Source: Rhodanobacteraceae bacterium
GTDB lineage: Bacteria > Pseudomonadota > Gammaproteobacteria > Xanthomonadales > Rhodanobacteraceae
NCBI GenBank assembly: GCA_027019085.1
Contig: JALUXG010000023.1
Coordinates: forward strand, 1 to 64,000
Reading direction: 5' to 3'
DNA: 64,000 nt
In this document: positions 30,665 to 41,146 of the stretch, piece after piece
How positions within the stretch are numbered: the first letter of the stretch is position 1
Layout of the letters: each line of letters opens with the position of its first letter
The notes under the pieces: generated by a model
What the model saw: only the letters and a program-made list of their open reading frames with translations
What the model was told of the DNA's origin: nothing
Databases searched by the model: none
Position numbers and translations under genes: made by a program

Positions 30665-31693
30665 TCAGGGGCCCCAGTAGCCGAGGCGGCGCCGGATCTT
30701 CAGCTTGCGCCACAGGTTGAGCGGCTTGCGCCTGCGGTTGCGCGCGCCGGAGGCGATGAACGCCTCGACCGCATCGAGTACGCGATCACTGGAGTGTCCG
30801 TCGTGGTAGGGATGGATGGCCCGGCCGTAGTCGCGTATCGCCGTCATCAGTTCCGGGGGTCGCGAGAGCGCGCGCTCGATCGCCGGCTCGAATGCCGTCA
30901 CGTCATGAATATCGATCAGCTGCGGGCCGGGGCGGCGATTGTTGAAGGTCACCACCGGCTTGCCGGTGAGGAGGAACTCGTTGAGCGCCGAGGAGGTGTC
31001 CGAGCACATCATGTCCACCTCGGGGAACAGTTCCAGGATGTTGTCGTTGTCGGCAAAGCGAAGGTGCTCGTTCTGCAGCGCCTTGTAGCGCGCCACGGTC
31101 TCGGGGTTCATCTTCGGGTGGAAGGTGACGATCCAGTTCCAGCGTCCATCGCGCGAAAGGTGCCTGACCTCCTCGTACAGCGTTTCGGCAGCGCTCCAGG
31201 ATGGCGAAAATGTGGAGTGGTAGAGGATCACCGGCGGGGTGCGTACCGGAGGCAGCTTGTCGGGCTGGAAAAGCGTGGCAAACGGGTCGAGTTTGGGCCA
31301 GCCGGTTTCGCAAACGCTGAAATGGCCAAGCTTTTCGGCCATGTCGCGAAAGGATGCCGTATCGCGCGGGCCGGTCGTGCAGTACAGGTCGAAAAAGCCG
31401 CGGATATAGATATGGCGGGGCTTGCCGGCGTCGAATCCATGGAAGATTTCCGCTTTCACGCCGGGGAAGAAATGCGGCACCGCGTTGGACGGGGTGAGCA
31501 CCGCTCGCGGTTGATAGGCGCGCACCTCGGTCGGGGTACGCAGCCAGACCTCGCCGGCGACCAGGTCCTCGCCGCCGGGGCCGTCGAAAAACCAGGCGGC
31601 GCTGTCACCGCGTGCGCGGATCGCTTCCTGCAGCGGTCGCAGGATGGCGAGGGCGTAGCGTTCGGAACCGTACAGAAGGTAATGCCTGGGCAT
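30665..31693 (-). CDS. CDP-glycerol glycerophosphotransferase-like protein
   Basis: This 342-residue protein resembles the CDP-glycerol:poly(glycerophosphate) glycerophosphotransferase family (GT-B-like fold). Visible blocks are the GHFSVCETGWPKLD segment, the FHPKMNPE segment and the SDTSSALNEFLLTGKPVV motif that forms the nucleotide site. In Gram-negatives such proteins may add glycerol phosphate or a related group to LPS core or capsule. The start at 31693 is chosen because MPRHYLLYGS is the likely N-terminus and lies four bases after the preceding gene's stop. The acceptor is unknown. Confidence 0.8.
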   Translation of the reverse strand: MPRHYLLYGSERYALAILRPLQEAIRARGDSAAWFFDGPGGEDLVAGEVWLRTPTEVRAYQPRAVLTPSNAVPHFFPGVKAEIFHGFDAGKPRHIYIRGFFDLYCTTGPRDTASFRDMAEKLGHFSVCETGWPKLDPFATLFQPDKLPPVRTPPVILYHSTFSPSWSAAETLYEEVRHLSRDGRWNWIVTFHPKMNPETVARYKALQNEHLRFADNDNILELFPEVDMMCSDTSSALNEFLLTGKPVVTFNNRRPGPQLIDIHDVTAFEPAIERALSRPPELMTAIRDYGRAIHPYHDGHSSDRVLDAVEAFIASGARNRRRKPLNLWRKLKIRRRLGYWGP

Positions 31694-31697
31694 GGAA

Positions 31698-32513
31698 TCA
31701 GCGGTCCAGTCCGTGTCGGGCGAGGAGGTCCGCGGCCAGCTCGACCGAGTCGGGGTTGCGGCACATCTCGTAGTAGCGCATGCGCTTGTAGACGGCATAG
31801 CTGGCTGCGGTCTGTGCGATGATGAAACCGCGCCATCCATCGAGGAAGGCGCGGCGGAAGAGGTAATCCTTGAGAAAGGCGCTGAGGAAGACCAGTGGCA
31901 CGTCCCACATCCGCGGCTTGCGTCGACGGCTGTGCCAGTCGCGCGCCTTCAGTTCCGAATAGCGCACGACCTTGAGGCTCTTGTGCACCAGGGTCGGGTT
32001 GTGCAGGTGCTGGAAGGTGTTGCGCAGGGTGGTTGATGCACCCTCGAAACGCAGCGATTCATGTACGCGCACATCCGCCCAGCGGGCGCGGTCGCGATGG
32101 TAGAGCCGGGCCATGCGCTCGCCCAGCATCGGTCTGTACCAGCGCATGGGCGCACCCATGAACAGCGTGGTACGCCGTAGATAGACCGCGGCCAGCGTGG
32201 AGCCCATCAACTCGGGCAACCGTTGCTGCATCTCGGCGGCAAGTTCCGGCGAGAGGTATTCGTCGGCATCCAGGGTCAGGATCCACTCGTGCGAGCACTG
32301 GGTGGTGGCGAAGTTGCGTTGCGGGCCGAACCCCAGCCAGTCCTGGTGCACTACCCGCGCGCCATGCGTCTCGGCGATGGCCACGGTGTCGTCGGTGCTG
32401 CCGCTGTCGACCACCAGCTTCTCGGCCGCGAACGGCACGCTGTCCAGGCAGCGCGCGATATGGGCGGCCTCGTTGAATGTGATTACCACCAGTGTCAGGG
32501 GCAGGGTTTGCAT
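31698..32513 (-). CDS. Family 2 glycosyltransferase, WaaE/KdtX-like
   Basis: This 271-residue cytoplasmic glycosyltransferase is similar to the LPS inner-core beta-1,4-glucosyltransferase group. The N-terminal VVITFNEAAHIARCL, the nucleotide motif DSGSTDDT, the DxD motif LDADEYLS and the C-terminal FLKDYLFRRAFLDGWRG are characteristic. It would transfer glucose or another hexose to an inner-core heptose. It is part of the minus-strand operon running from 34797 to 28602. Confidence 0.87.
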   Translation of the reverse strand: MQTLPLTLVVITFNEAAHIARCLDSVPFAAEKLVVDSGSTDDTVAIAETHGARVVHQDWLGFGPQRNFATTQCSHEWILTLDADEYLSPELAAEMQQRLPELMGSTLAAVYLRRTTLFMGAPMRWYRPMLGERMARLYHRDRARWADVRVHESLRFEGASTTLRNTFQHLHNPTLVHKSLKVVRYSELKARDWHSRRRKPRMWDVPLVFLSAFLKDYLFRRAFLDGWRGFIIAQTAASYAVYKRMRYYEMCRNPDSVELAADLLARHGLDR

Positions 32514-32605
32514 GAGGTCATTCTAGACGGGCTTGCCGGGAGTGGCACGTTCCCGTGGCCGGTCCGGGTCTGGCCGGGTGACTTGCCGCGTTTCAGCCGC
32601 GGGTC

Positions 32606-33526
32606 TCAGTGGACGATTTCTCCAGACCTTCCCGTGGCCCCGCTGTGCGTTGAAAGCGGCGTCTGTCCGAAGGCGCAGGCCAGGGCGGCGGCTCCCCAGG
32701 CAAGCCATTTCACGGCGTGCTTGCGGCGCAGGAAAAGGCTGTACATCAGTACGACGGGCACGCTGGCCAGCGTGATCTTGAGCAGGTACCTGTCTGCAGC
32801 GCCCTTGCCGAGGTATTTGCGGGTAATCAGATACTTGGATCGTGCGTAGTGAAAGCACCGGTGGAACTGGGTCCTTGCATTGCGTGCCGACGAGCCGCCG
32901 CCGGTATGCACGATGCTGGCGGCAGGTTCCAGCAGGCACGAAAAACCCGCTTCATGCATGCGCAGACACAGGTCGTCGTCTTCGAAAAACAGGAAAAAAC
33001 GCTCGTCGAAACCTTCGACAAGGTGATAGGCATGTGTCCTCACGAGTTGGCAACAGCCGTGGACCCATTGTGCGCTGCAGGTCGCATCGGGGACACGGTA
33101 GGGCGTCCTCCTCGTGCGTATGTGGAACGCCTGGCGGTAACTCTTGCGTGGCTTGAGCTGGCGATTGAAGCTTTGCGGCGCGACAATGGCAGCACCCGGA
33201 TAGCGCTGCATGGTTTCGATCAGCTTGTGCAGGGCATCGGGTCCGATGTCACAGTCGGGATTGAGAAACAGGGTCAGTGGCGTGCGCACCCTGCGCATCG
33301 CCGTGTTGCAGGCCTTGCCGTAACCGTCGTTGCCAGGATTTTCGATGATCGTGGCGTGCGGCAGGGAGGCACGCATGGCAGCAACGGTGCCATCGGTGCT
33401 CGCATTGTCGATCACGATGATGTTCTGGAACGACCGCAACGTGTCGCAGAGCGACTCGACCAGTTTGCGGCTCTGGTAGGTAACGCAAACGATCGTCACG
33501 TCCCTGGTGGTGTTCTCGGACATCAT
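32606..33526 (-). CDS. Family 2 glycosyltransferase, rhamnosyltransferase-like
   Basis: This 306-residue protein has a GT2 catalytic domain (VCVTYQSRKLVESL, DNASTDGT, FLNPDCDIG) and a C-terminal hydrophobic stretch (KITLASVPVVLMYSLFL) that could attach it to the membrane. The FLNPD motif and FEDDDLCLRM are typical of dTDP-rhamnosyltransferase-like enzymes; the sugar is not certain. The ATG at 33526 overlaps the stop of the upstream ligase gene (ATGA), pointing to translational coupling. Confidence 0.85.
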   Translation of the reverse strand: MMSENTTRDVTIVCVTYQSRKLVESLCDTLRSFQNIIVIDNASTDGTVAAMRASLPHATIIENPGNDGYGKACNTAMRRVRTPLTLFLNPDCDIGPDALHKLIETMQRYPGAAIVAPQSFNRQLKPRKSYRQAFHIRTRRTPYRVPDATCSAQWVHGCCQLVRTHAYHLVEGFDERFFLFFEDDDLCLRMHEAGFSCLLEPAASIVHTGGGSSARNARTQFHRCFHYARSKYLITRKYLGKGAADRYLLKITLASVPVVLMYSLFLRRKHAVKWLAWGAAALACAFGQTPLSTHSGATGRSGEIVH

Positions 33527-34797
33527 GCGGACTCGGGCAGTGCGGTTTCGGGTCGTGTCCTTGCCCTGGCCAGCGGAATGCAGGCCAGCAGGAGGACGAA
33601 TACGTTGCGGTGCGTGAAGTCGGCCCACAGGCCGTTCGCGAGGCCGGCAACCAGATAGATCAGCAGGATGCTGGCGTAGATGCCCTGTTCAGGCGGGTCC
33701 AGGCGGCTGATGTAACGCGCCAGCAGGAACAGCAGGACCAGGAAAATGAGCAATCCGACTGTGCCTTGCTCGGCCAGGATCAGCAGCATTTCCTGATGCG
33801 GATGTCCCATCACGTAACCGTGCATGTCGCGCGTGCCCTCGATGGAGCGCTTGTACAGAGGCGCCCACTGGTGCAAGCCATGGCCGAAGATGGGTGCCGA
33901 TTCCACGATCGGAATGGTCTTGCGCCACAGTTCCAGGCGGATCCCGGTGGGCGTGGCGACGTGGTGCTTGAGGTACAAATCGGTCTCGGACACCAGCGAG
34001 TGGACCAGACGGGTGCGAATGTTCGGTACCAGCAGGGTTGAGGACAGAAGAACCACGCCAAGGCTGAAAAACAGCACAACGGAGCGCCATGAGGTGCGTC
34101 CGCGCAGGAAGATCCACCAGCCCCAGAATGCGGCCAGCGGAAACAGCGTGAGATAGGTCGTGCGGCTCTCAATCATGAAGAAGATGTTGATCAGCCCCAG
34201 AACCACTGATCCCAGGAGCAGGAGCTTGTCGCGCCGTGAGTTTGTTTCCAGGCTGGCAGCCACGGCCATCGACAGGTAGATCAGCAGCGCCAGGCCCTGC
34301 TGGGTGTATTCCTTGAACACCGAGTCGACCATGAACGGGTTGTGCTCCACCCGGGCCCGCTGCGGGATCAGTCCGAACGACATGCCGTAGGACAGGGCCA
34401 GTGTGACCAGCACGGCCACGGCAAAGCCGGCCAGCGCGCGATGGCGCCATTGCGTGGTCTGCAGTAGCGAGGCCATGACCAGCGGGTACAGGCAGACCCA
34501 CACGAAGGTTCCGCGCAGAGGAAGGCTGGAGGTCAGGTACCAGGTATGAAACGCGCTGAGCACCAGCACGCCACACCAGACCAGGAAACCGCGCGCGACC
34601 GGGTGGCGGATCGCCATCGTCCAGCGTTCGCGCGTATGGCTGCCGAGCAGGGAAAACACCAGACTGAGGAAGACCGCGATGTTGGTGCCCGGCTTGTTCA
34701 CCGAGGCAAAGAACAGGCTGGCCACGGCGCACCAGCGGCCTGCGGTGAGCAATCCGTCGCGGGTCACAGCCAGCCGGGAGCGGTGTTCATCGGGCAT
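33523..34797 (-). CDS. O-antigen ligase/polymerase family protein (WaaL/Wzy)
   Basis: This 424-residue membrane protein has about ten helices and a large periplasmic loop. In the loop, IFGHGLHQWAPLYKRS and MGHPHQEMLLILAEQG carry the histidines expected of the Wzy_C/WaaL superfamily, which joins undecaprenyl-linked glycans to lipid A-core or polymerises repeats. The ATG at 34797 is preferred because GAGG lies about six bases upstream; ATGs at 34803 and 34815 are alternatives. It is the first gene of the leftward glycan operon and overlaps the next by four bases. Confidence 0.87.
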   Translation of the reverse strand: MPDEHRSRLAVTRDGLLTAGRWCAVASLFFASVNKPGTNIAVFLSLVFSLLGSHTRERWTMAIRHPVARGFLVWCGVLVLSAFHTWYLTSSLPLRGTFVWVCLYPLVMASLLQTTQWRHRALAGFAVAVLVTLALSYGMSFGLIPQRARVEHNPFMVDSVFKEYTQQGLALLIYLSMAVAASLETNSRRDKLLLLGSVVLGLINIFFMIESRTTYLTLFPLAAFWGWWIFLRGRTSWRSVVLFFSLGVVLLSSTLLVPNIRTRLVHSLVSETDLYLKHHVATPTGIRLELWRKTIPIVESAPIFGHGLHQWAPLYKRSIEGTRDMHGYVMGHPHQEMLLILAEQGTVGLLIFLVLLFLLARYISRLDPPEQGIYASILLIYLVAGLANGLWADFTHRNVFVLLLACIPLARARTRPETALPESA

Positions 34798-35290
34798 GGA
34801 CATCCTCGCCGGTATCGGCACGACAGCCGTGGGGCCTTACGGTGCTTGCGGCGAGGAAAAGCAGTACGCAGGCCGGGACATGAACTGAATCACGAGAGGG
34901 TGACTGGTGACTGGGTATGGTCTTGTCCATGACTGTTCGTCGTCCTTCCTGTGGCATTCAATGCGAACCCAGGCCGGATGTACGGGCGAGGGAGCAAACT
35001 GCGCGAGGTATTCTGAACCGGCAGCGAGAGGTTGCATCTCGCTGAAACGGCAGCGAATCGAGTTTGATATGGAACACTCTCAAGTCCAAGACTAAGCGTG
35101 CCATTGCCATGGGGGACATACTGCACCATGCGCTGTGGATGAATCCATAGGATGCCTGTCATTGTACGCGGCGAATGCATAAATCCGATGTGAAGGTGCT
35201 TGCGGTTTTTATACGTACAATGGAATGGTTCACATAAAAGCGTGTGCCACGCGAACTCTCGCACATACCCATCGGAACGCGAAAACTGCC
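34798..35290. other. Divergent intergenic region between the two glycan operons
   Basis: About 490 bases with no credible gene; promoters for the leftward ligase operon and the rightward UDP-glucuronate decarboxylase operon must lie here. The right half is visibly richer in A+T than the genes. CATTGTACG (35160-35168) and CGTACAATG (35214-35222) are exact reverse complements 45 bases apart, but a pair of this size could occur by chance. No clear -35/-10 pair was identified. Confidence 0.5.
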
Positions 35291-36229
<939 letters not shown>

Positions 36230-36235
36230 GCCGGG

Positions 36236-37183
36236 ATGTCTGCCGATACCACCTTTTCCGTGGTCGTCACCAACTACAACTACCGCGATTACGTGGAAAA
36301 GGCGGTGGACAGCGCACTGGCGCAGTCGCGCCCGCCGGCGCAGGTGATCGTGGTCGACGACGGTTCCACCGACGGGTCGCCCGATCGATTGCGCGAACGC
36401 TACGGCGACGACCCCCGGGTGAGTTTGCTGCTGGGCGAGAATGGCGGCCAGCTCGCCGCCTTCCACCGCGGACTGGCGGCCTGTCGCGCCGATGTGGTGT
36501 GCTTTCTCGATGCCGACGATTACTGGGGCCCCGGCTTCCTGGCGCGCATCGGGGAAATCTACGACACGCGCCGGGACATCGATTTCGTGTTTTCCGACAT
36601 CCAGCTCTTCGGCGACGAAAACAGCTGGATGGGCTTTGCCGACCGCGCCATGGATCTGGGCTACACCGTCGTCAGCACCTACATGCTGGCGCACTGGTAC
36701 GGTGCGCCGACCTCGGCCCTGTCGCTGCGCCTGCCCATGGCGCGCCAGGTGCTGGACCTGCCCGAGGACTTTCGCGCCACGTGGCGGCTCTCGGCCGACA
36801 ACTGCCTGGTCTACGGCACCGGTGTATTGGGCGGGCGCAAGTACTACCTGCCGACCGGTGAGGTGTTTTACCGCATCCACGGCAAGAATGGCTGGTGGGG
36901 CAACCGTACGCGATCGAACGAATTTCTCAACCGTTTCCGTTCGCGCTGCCTGATTCAGTACTACGCGCAGCAGATTGGCCTGGACGAAACATGCGTCGAG
37001 TACGCCAAACTCGAATTCAAGACCAAGCCGGAACCGAGCTGGCGTGAGGCCAGGCGCTACGCCATGTTGGCGCGAAGGCGCCCCGATATGTGGTGGAAGA
37101 ACCTGGAGCGAGTGGTGGCCATTCTGTGGTCCGTATGGAAACGGCGCAGGCAAGCGCCGCGCGAATACCGTGATCTCCATTAG
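36236..37183 (+). CDS. Family 2 glycosyltransferase
   Basis: This is a 315-residue GT2 enzyme. Motifs are SVVVTNYNYRDYVE, VVDDGSTDGS, GENGGQLAAF and the DxD motif CFLDADDYW. The C-terminal half, with a WWGNRTRSNEF region, is not assigned. It starts six bases after the decarboxylase stop, so both are on one transcript. It could use UDP-xylose, which is an inference from position only. Confidence 0.87.
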   Translation: MSADTTFSVVVTNYNYRDYVEKAVDSALAQSRPPAQVIVVDDGSTDGSPDRLRERYGDDPRVSLLLGENGGQLAAFHRGLAACRADVVCFLDADDYWGPGFLARIGEIYDTRRDIDFVFSDIQLFGDENSWMGFADRAMDLGYTVVSTYMLAHWYGAPTSALSLRLPMARQVLDLPEDFRATWRLSADNCLVYGTGVLGGRKYYLPTGEVFYRIHGKNGWWGNRTRSNEFLNRFRSRCLIQYYAQQIGLDETCVEYAKLEFKTKPEPSWREARRYAMLARRRPDMWWKNLERVVAILWSVWKRRRQAPREYRDLH

Positions 37184-37202
37184 ACCAGCACCGGGAACGC
37201 GC

Positions 37203-38033
37203 ATGCGGATCAGCGTCGTCGTCATCACCTACAACTGGCCCGAGGCCCTGCACGCCGTGCTTGAAGGACTCGCGCGACAGACCCAGCTGCCCGACGAGGT
37301 GATCGTCACCGACGACGGCTCGGACGAGGCGACCAGCAGGCTTGTGCGCGACATGGCGAAGGATTATCCGGTGCGTCTGGTGCATGTCTGGCAGCCCGAT
37401 GCCGGCGCGCGCATGAGTCGTGCGCGCAACCGCGGCATTGCCGCAGCCCGGGGGGACTACATCGTGCTCGTGGATGGCGACATGGTGCCCGAGCGCCACT
37501 TCATCGCCGATCACCGCGCCTTCGCACGTTCGGGCTGTTTCGTGCAGGGTTCGCGCATGCTGCCCGACGAGGCCGCCAGCCGCCGCATGCTCGCGCGCGG
37601 GCGCTACCGCCCGCATTGCCTGAGCCGCGGCCTCGAACGGCGGCGAAACGCACTGCGCCTGCCCTGGCTGGCGCGCATGTGGGCGCGACCGCGTCTCAGC
37701 CGGCGCGGTATCAAGAGTTGCAACATGGGCTTCTGGCGTGCGGACCTGCTTGCCATCAATGGTTTCAACGAGGCGATGACCGGCTGGGGGCGCGAGGATG
37801 CAGAACTGGTTGTGCGTGCATACAACCATGGTCTGTTGCGCATCGACATGCGCTTTGCCGGGCTGGCCACGCATCTTTGGCACCAGAGCCGCAAATATCG
37901 CGGACGCAGCATCAATGACGACATTCTCGATGCCACCGTGGCGCATGCCCTGAGCCGTTGCGACCGGGGCCTGGACGCCCATCTGGCTGAGTTCGAATCA
38001 CCTCCGGCCGACCTGCGCGATGTTGCAGACTGA
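37203..38033 (+). CDS. Family 2 glycosyltransferase (galactosyltransferase-like C-terminus)
   Basis: This 276-residue GT2 protein has SVVVITYNWPEAL, VTDDGSDEATS and the DxD motif VLVDGDMVP. It then has the CNMGFWRADLLAINGFNEAMTGWGREDAELVVR block (shown here in part) typical of the Glyco_transf_7C domain that binds metal and acceptor. It starts 19 bases after the previous gene. Converging genes end 45 bases apart at its 3' side. The sugar is unknown. Confidence 0.86.
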   Translation: MRISVVVITYNWPEALHAVLEGLARQTQLPDEVIVTDDGSDEATSRLVRDMAKDYPVRLVHVWQPDAGARMSRARNRGIAAARGDYIVLVDGDMVPERHFIADHRAFARSGCFVQGSRMLPDEAASRRMLARGRYRPHCLSRGLERRRNALRLPWLARMWARPRLSRRGIKSCNMGFWRADLLAINGFNEAMTGWGREDAELVVRAYNHGLLRIDMRFAGLATHLWHQSRKYRGRSINDDILDATVAHALSRCDRGLDAHLAEFESPPADLRDVAD

Positions 38034-38078
38034 TTCCCGATTTCTCTGGGCGCGTATGGGTTGCAATGCAGACCATCA

Positions 38079-39773
38079 CTACCCGTCGGGCCCGCAACCC
38101 GACACCAGCGCCGCGGCGGGCACCAGCCACCAGTCGCGGCGGTTGGCGCGTCCCACGAACACGGCGCGATCGCGCCGCACGCAGTCTCCCATCGCCGGTT
38201 CCTGCACGAACAGCCTGCGCCCGGCGGGATCGGCACGCAGCCACTTCGCCCCGGCGGCGAACTGTTGCGGCCACGGCCGCAGGAAGCCGAACTCGGTGAC
38301 CGGTCCCTTGGCCATCAGCAGGTTCTGCTCCTTCCAGGCGACCAGGCCCAGGCTGACGCCCGGCCCGGCCAGCGCCCGCGCGCGCTGCATCACCCCCAGC
38401 GCCGAGCGCTCGCGGTTGAGCATCGGGTAGCCGACCAGGCCGTACAGCACGAACACCCCGGTCAGGAACAGCGCCCAGCCCGCGGCCGCGCGGCGCACGC
38501 GAAAGATCCCCGCGAGCACCAGGCCCAGCGCGGCCATGGCCAGCAGCAACGTCCAAAGATGCGGGTCGAGGCCCTCGGTCAGCCGCGCCAGCGCGCGCGG
38601 CGGATGCGCGCCGCGCCCGAGCAGGGCGAGCGCGCCCAGCAGCAGGGAAAGGCCTAGGGTGAGGCCGAACAGCGCGCGCAGCGGGCCGGCCCGGCGCAGC
38701 AGGCCGGGCAGCAGCGGCGCCAGCGCCAGCGCGGTCATCGGCAAGGCGGGCAGGATGTACACGTCGCGCTTGCCCGGGCTCAGCGAGAAGAACACCAGGA
38801 CCCACAGCACCCAGCCCAGCGGCAGCAGGAAGCGCGCATCGCGCCGTTTGAGTCGCCGCCACCAGGCGGGCAGCGCCCACGGCAAGGCCAGCGACAGCGG
38901 CAGCCAGTCCGTGGCGATGATGCCGAGGAAATACCAGGGAGGCTGCAGGTGTCCGCTGGGCGCGGCGTAGCGTTCCACGGTCTGCCCGAACAGGATGTTG
39001 CGCAGATAGGCCAGGTGCGCCGCATCGCCCTCGTGCAGCGCGGTCCAGGCCATCGGCAGCAGCCAGCCCAGGATCGGCAGCAGGAACAGCGCCAGCGAGG
39101 CGGCCCAGCGCGCGGTGCCCTGCGGCCGTGCCAGGTGCCGCCAGCCTTGACGGCGCGCGAGGGCGTAGGGCAGCAGCATCAGCAGCGCAAGAAAACCCAC
39201 GCCCTTGGTGATCACGCCGAGCCCGGCGAACAGGCAGCCCGCGGCCATCCAGCGCCACGCCGGGCCCAGCAGCAGGTTGCGCAGCAGGCCGTAGTTGGCC
39301 AGGGTGACAAAGGCCACCAGCAGCGGATCGATCTGCGCGTTGCGGAACTGGTAGGCGAAGTGCACCGTGAACAGCATCGCCGCCGCGCCCAGCAGGCCGC
39401 TGCGGTGGTTCCACAGCCGGCGGCCGAGGTCGTAGACCGCAGCCACGCAGGCCAGACCCGCCAGCAGCGAAGGCAGCAGGAAGGCCACCCGCCAGCTGCG
39501 GGTCAGCAGGAAGAACAGCGCCTCCAGCCACATGAACAGCGGCGGCTTGTCGGGATACAGTTCGTGGCCGCGATGCGGAAACAGCCACTGGCCGTGTTCG
39601 ATCATGCTGCGGGCTGCGAGCACGAAGCGCGGCTCGTCCGAGGGCCAGGGATCGCGCAGGCCCAGTCCCGTGCCCAGCAGCACCAGCGCGAACAGCAGCA
39701 GGGCGAACAGCTCGATGCGTGCGCTGGTGAGGACCAGCGGACGGGCGTGGGCGAGCGGGACGGGGCGTTTCAT
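38079..39773 (-). CDS. GT39/ArnT-like membrane glycosyltransferase
   Basis: This 564-residue integral membrane GT-C enzyme has about 12 helices. The catalytic DE pair is intact in WPSDEPRFVLAARSM, followed by HELYPDKPPLFMW, as in ArnT. It would move a sugar from an undecaprenyl-phosphate carrier to lipid A or another acceptor on the periplasmic face. The ATG at 39773 is used; the frame's upstream TTG is less likely. It lies 52 bases after rsmB on the same strand and could be read from the def-fmt-rsmB transcript. Confidence 0.88.
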   Translation of the reverse strand: MKRPVPLAHARPLVLTSARIELFALLLFALVLLGTGLGLRDPWPSDEPRFVLAARSMIEHGQWLFPHRGHELYPDKPPLFMWLEALFFLLTRSWRVAFLLPSLLAGLACVAAVYDLGRRLWNHRSGLLGAAAMLFTVHFAYQFRNAQIDPLLVAFVTLANYGLLRNLLLGPAWRWMAAGCLFAGLGVITKGVGFLALLMLLPYALARRQGWRHLARPQGTARWAASLALFLLPILGWLLPMAWTALHEGDAAHLAYLRNILFGQTVERYAAPSGHLQPPWYFLGIIATDWLPLSLALPWALPAWWRRLKRRDARFLLPLGWVLWVLVFFSLSPGKRDVYILPALPMTALALAPLLPGLLRRAGPLRALFGLTLGLSLLLGALALLGRGAHPPRALARLTEGLDPHLWTLLLAMAALGLVLAGIFRVRRAAAGWALFLTGVFVLYGLVGYPMLNRERSALGVMQRARALAGPGVSLGLVAWKEQNLLMAKGPVTEFGFLRPWPQQFAAGAKWLRADPAGRRLFVQEPAMGDCVRRDRAVFVGRANRRDWWLVPAAALVSGCGPDG

Positions 39774-39825
39774 GGGCGGCAACGCATGGGTGGCGGACGA
39801 TCGCCCGAAGCATAGCCGAGTGCGG

Positions 39826-41142
39826 CTATACGGCCCGTTTTTCCAGCAGTGCGTAGAACATGCCGTCGAGTCCGGCCTCGCCGGGCAGGATCTGCCAGCC
39901 GGGGCCTGCCGCGTGGCCTGCGGGCAGGCGGATCGGGCAGGCGGTGGCGTCCGGATGCGTGGCCAGGAACGGTGTTACCACGCCTTCGTTCTCCGCACGC
40001 AGCAGCGAGCAGGTGATGTAGAGCAGTCGCCCGCCCGAAGCCAGTAGCGACCAGAGGCTTTCGAGCAGCGCGCGTTGCTGCGCCACGAGGACGGGCAGGT
40101 CGGAGGCGCGGCGGTGCAGGCGCACGTCCGGATGGCGCCGCATCACGCCCGTGGCCGAGCAGGGCGCATCGAGAAGAATGCGCGCGAAGGGCTGTCCGTC
40201 CCACCAGGTTTCCGGCGCGGCCGCATCGGCGGTGAGCAGACCCGCTGCAAGGCCGAGGCGAGTGAGGTTCTCGCGGATGCGCGCAAGACGCGCGGCATCG
40301 CGGTCGAGTGCGAGCAGCTCGAGGTCGTGGCGTTCCAGCAGATGACAGGCCTTGCCGCCGGGGGCCGCACAGGCGTCCAGCACGCGCTGCCCGTTGTGCG
40401 GGTCGAGCAGCGTCGCCGCCAGCTGCGCGGCGCCGTCCTGCACCGAGAAGTCGCCGTCGGAGAAGCCCGGCAGGCGGGCCACGTCCGTGCCTTGCTCGAG
40501 CACCAGCGCGTCTTCCGCGAACGGATGCGGCCGCGCGGGATGGCCCGACTCGGCCAGGCATGCGGCCAGCGCCTCGCGGCGCATGCGGCGACGGTTCACG
40601 CGCAAGGTCATCGGGGCTTCGAAGTTGGCCGCCTCGAGCACGCGTTCGGCCGCCTCCGGCCAGTCGTGCATGAGCGCTTCGATGTACCAGCCCGGTTGCG
40701 CCCAGCGCGTCTCCGGATGGCGCGCGAGTAGCACGAGCAGGGACGCGCGCTCGCGCTGCCAGCGGCGAAGCACCGCGTTCACCAGGCCTGCGAGGCGCGG
40801 CTTGCGCAGTGCGCGCACCGCCTCGACGGTGGCTGCCACCGCGGCGTAGGGCGGCATCCCGAGGTCCTCCAGCTGCACCAGACCGAGCACCAGCAGCGCG
40901 TGTACCACCGGTTCCCGTCGGCGCAGCGGCCGTTCCATCAGATGTCCCAGTGCGGCGTCGTGGCGCAGCCAGGCGCGTGCCCCGGCCTGCACCAGCGCGT
41001 GCAGCAGCGCGCGGTCGCGCGCATCGTCGAGCCGCGGTGCAGCGGTGGCCAGCACCCCACGCGAGGAGGCACCGCGCAGGGCAATCTCGGCCAGCGCCTC
41101 GGCAGCCAGCGCGCGCACGTCGGGTGCTGTACGGGGTGGCAT
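39826..41142 (-). CDS. rsmB: 16S rRNA m5C967 methyltransferase RsmB
   Basis: This 438-residue protein has an N-terminal NusB-like RNA-binding domain (about 1-140) and a C-terminal SAM-dependent methyltransferase. The SAM motif is LDACAAPGGKACHLL. The two active-site cysteines are in DAPCSATG and YITCSLL. It methylates C967 of 16S rRNA. The start at 41142 is where homology begins, four bases after the fmt stop; the open frame upstream is the shadow of fmt. It is the third gene of def-fmt-rsmB. Confidence 0.95.
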   Translation of the reverse strand: MPPRTAPDVRALAAEALAEIALRGASSRGVLATAAPRLDDARDRALLHALVQAGARAWLRHDAALGHLMERPLRRREPVVHALLVLGLVQLEDLGMPPYAAVAATVEAVRALRKPRLAGLVNAVLRRWQRERASLLVLLARHPETRWAQPGWYIEALMHDWPEAAERVLEAANFEAPMTLRVNRRRMRREALAACLAESGHPARPHPFAEDALVLEQGTDVARLPGFSDGDFSVQDGAAQLAATLLDPHNGQRVLDACAAPGGKACHLLERHDLELLALDRDAARLARIRENLTRLGLAAGLLTADAAAPETWWDGQPFARILLDAPCSATGVMRRHPDVRLHRRASDLPVLVAQQRALLESLWSLLASGGRLLYITCSLLRAENEGVVTPFLATHPDATACPIRLPAGHAAGPGWQILPGEAGLDGMFYALLEKRAV

Positions 41143-41146
41143 GGAC

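Noticed and set aside
35160-35222. 9-bp inverted repeat in the divergent glycan promoter region as an operator
   Set aside because: The 45-base spacing makes a chance match likely in a 490-bp region; kept only as a remark.
37912-39813. 633-codon open frame overlapping the GT39 gene
   Set aside because: Arg/Pro/Ala-rich shadow of the membrane protein frame; the other frame has the transmembrane pattern and the DE and DKPPL motifs.
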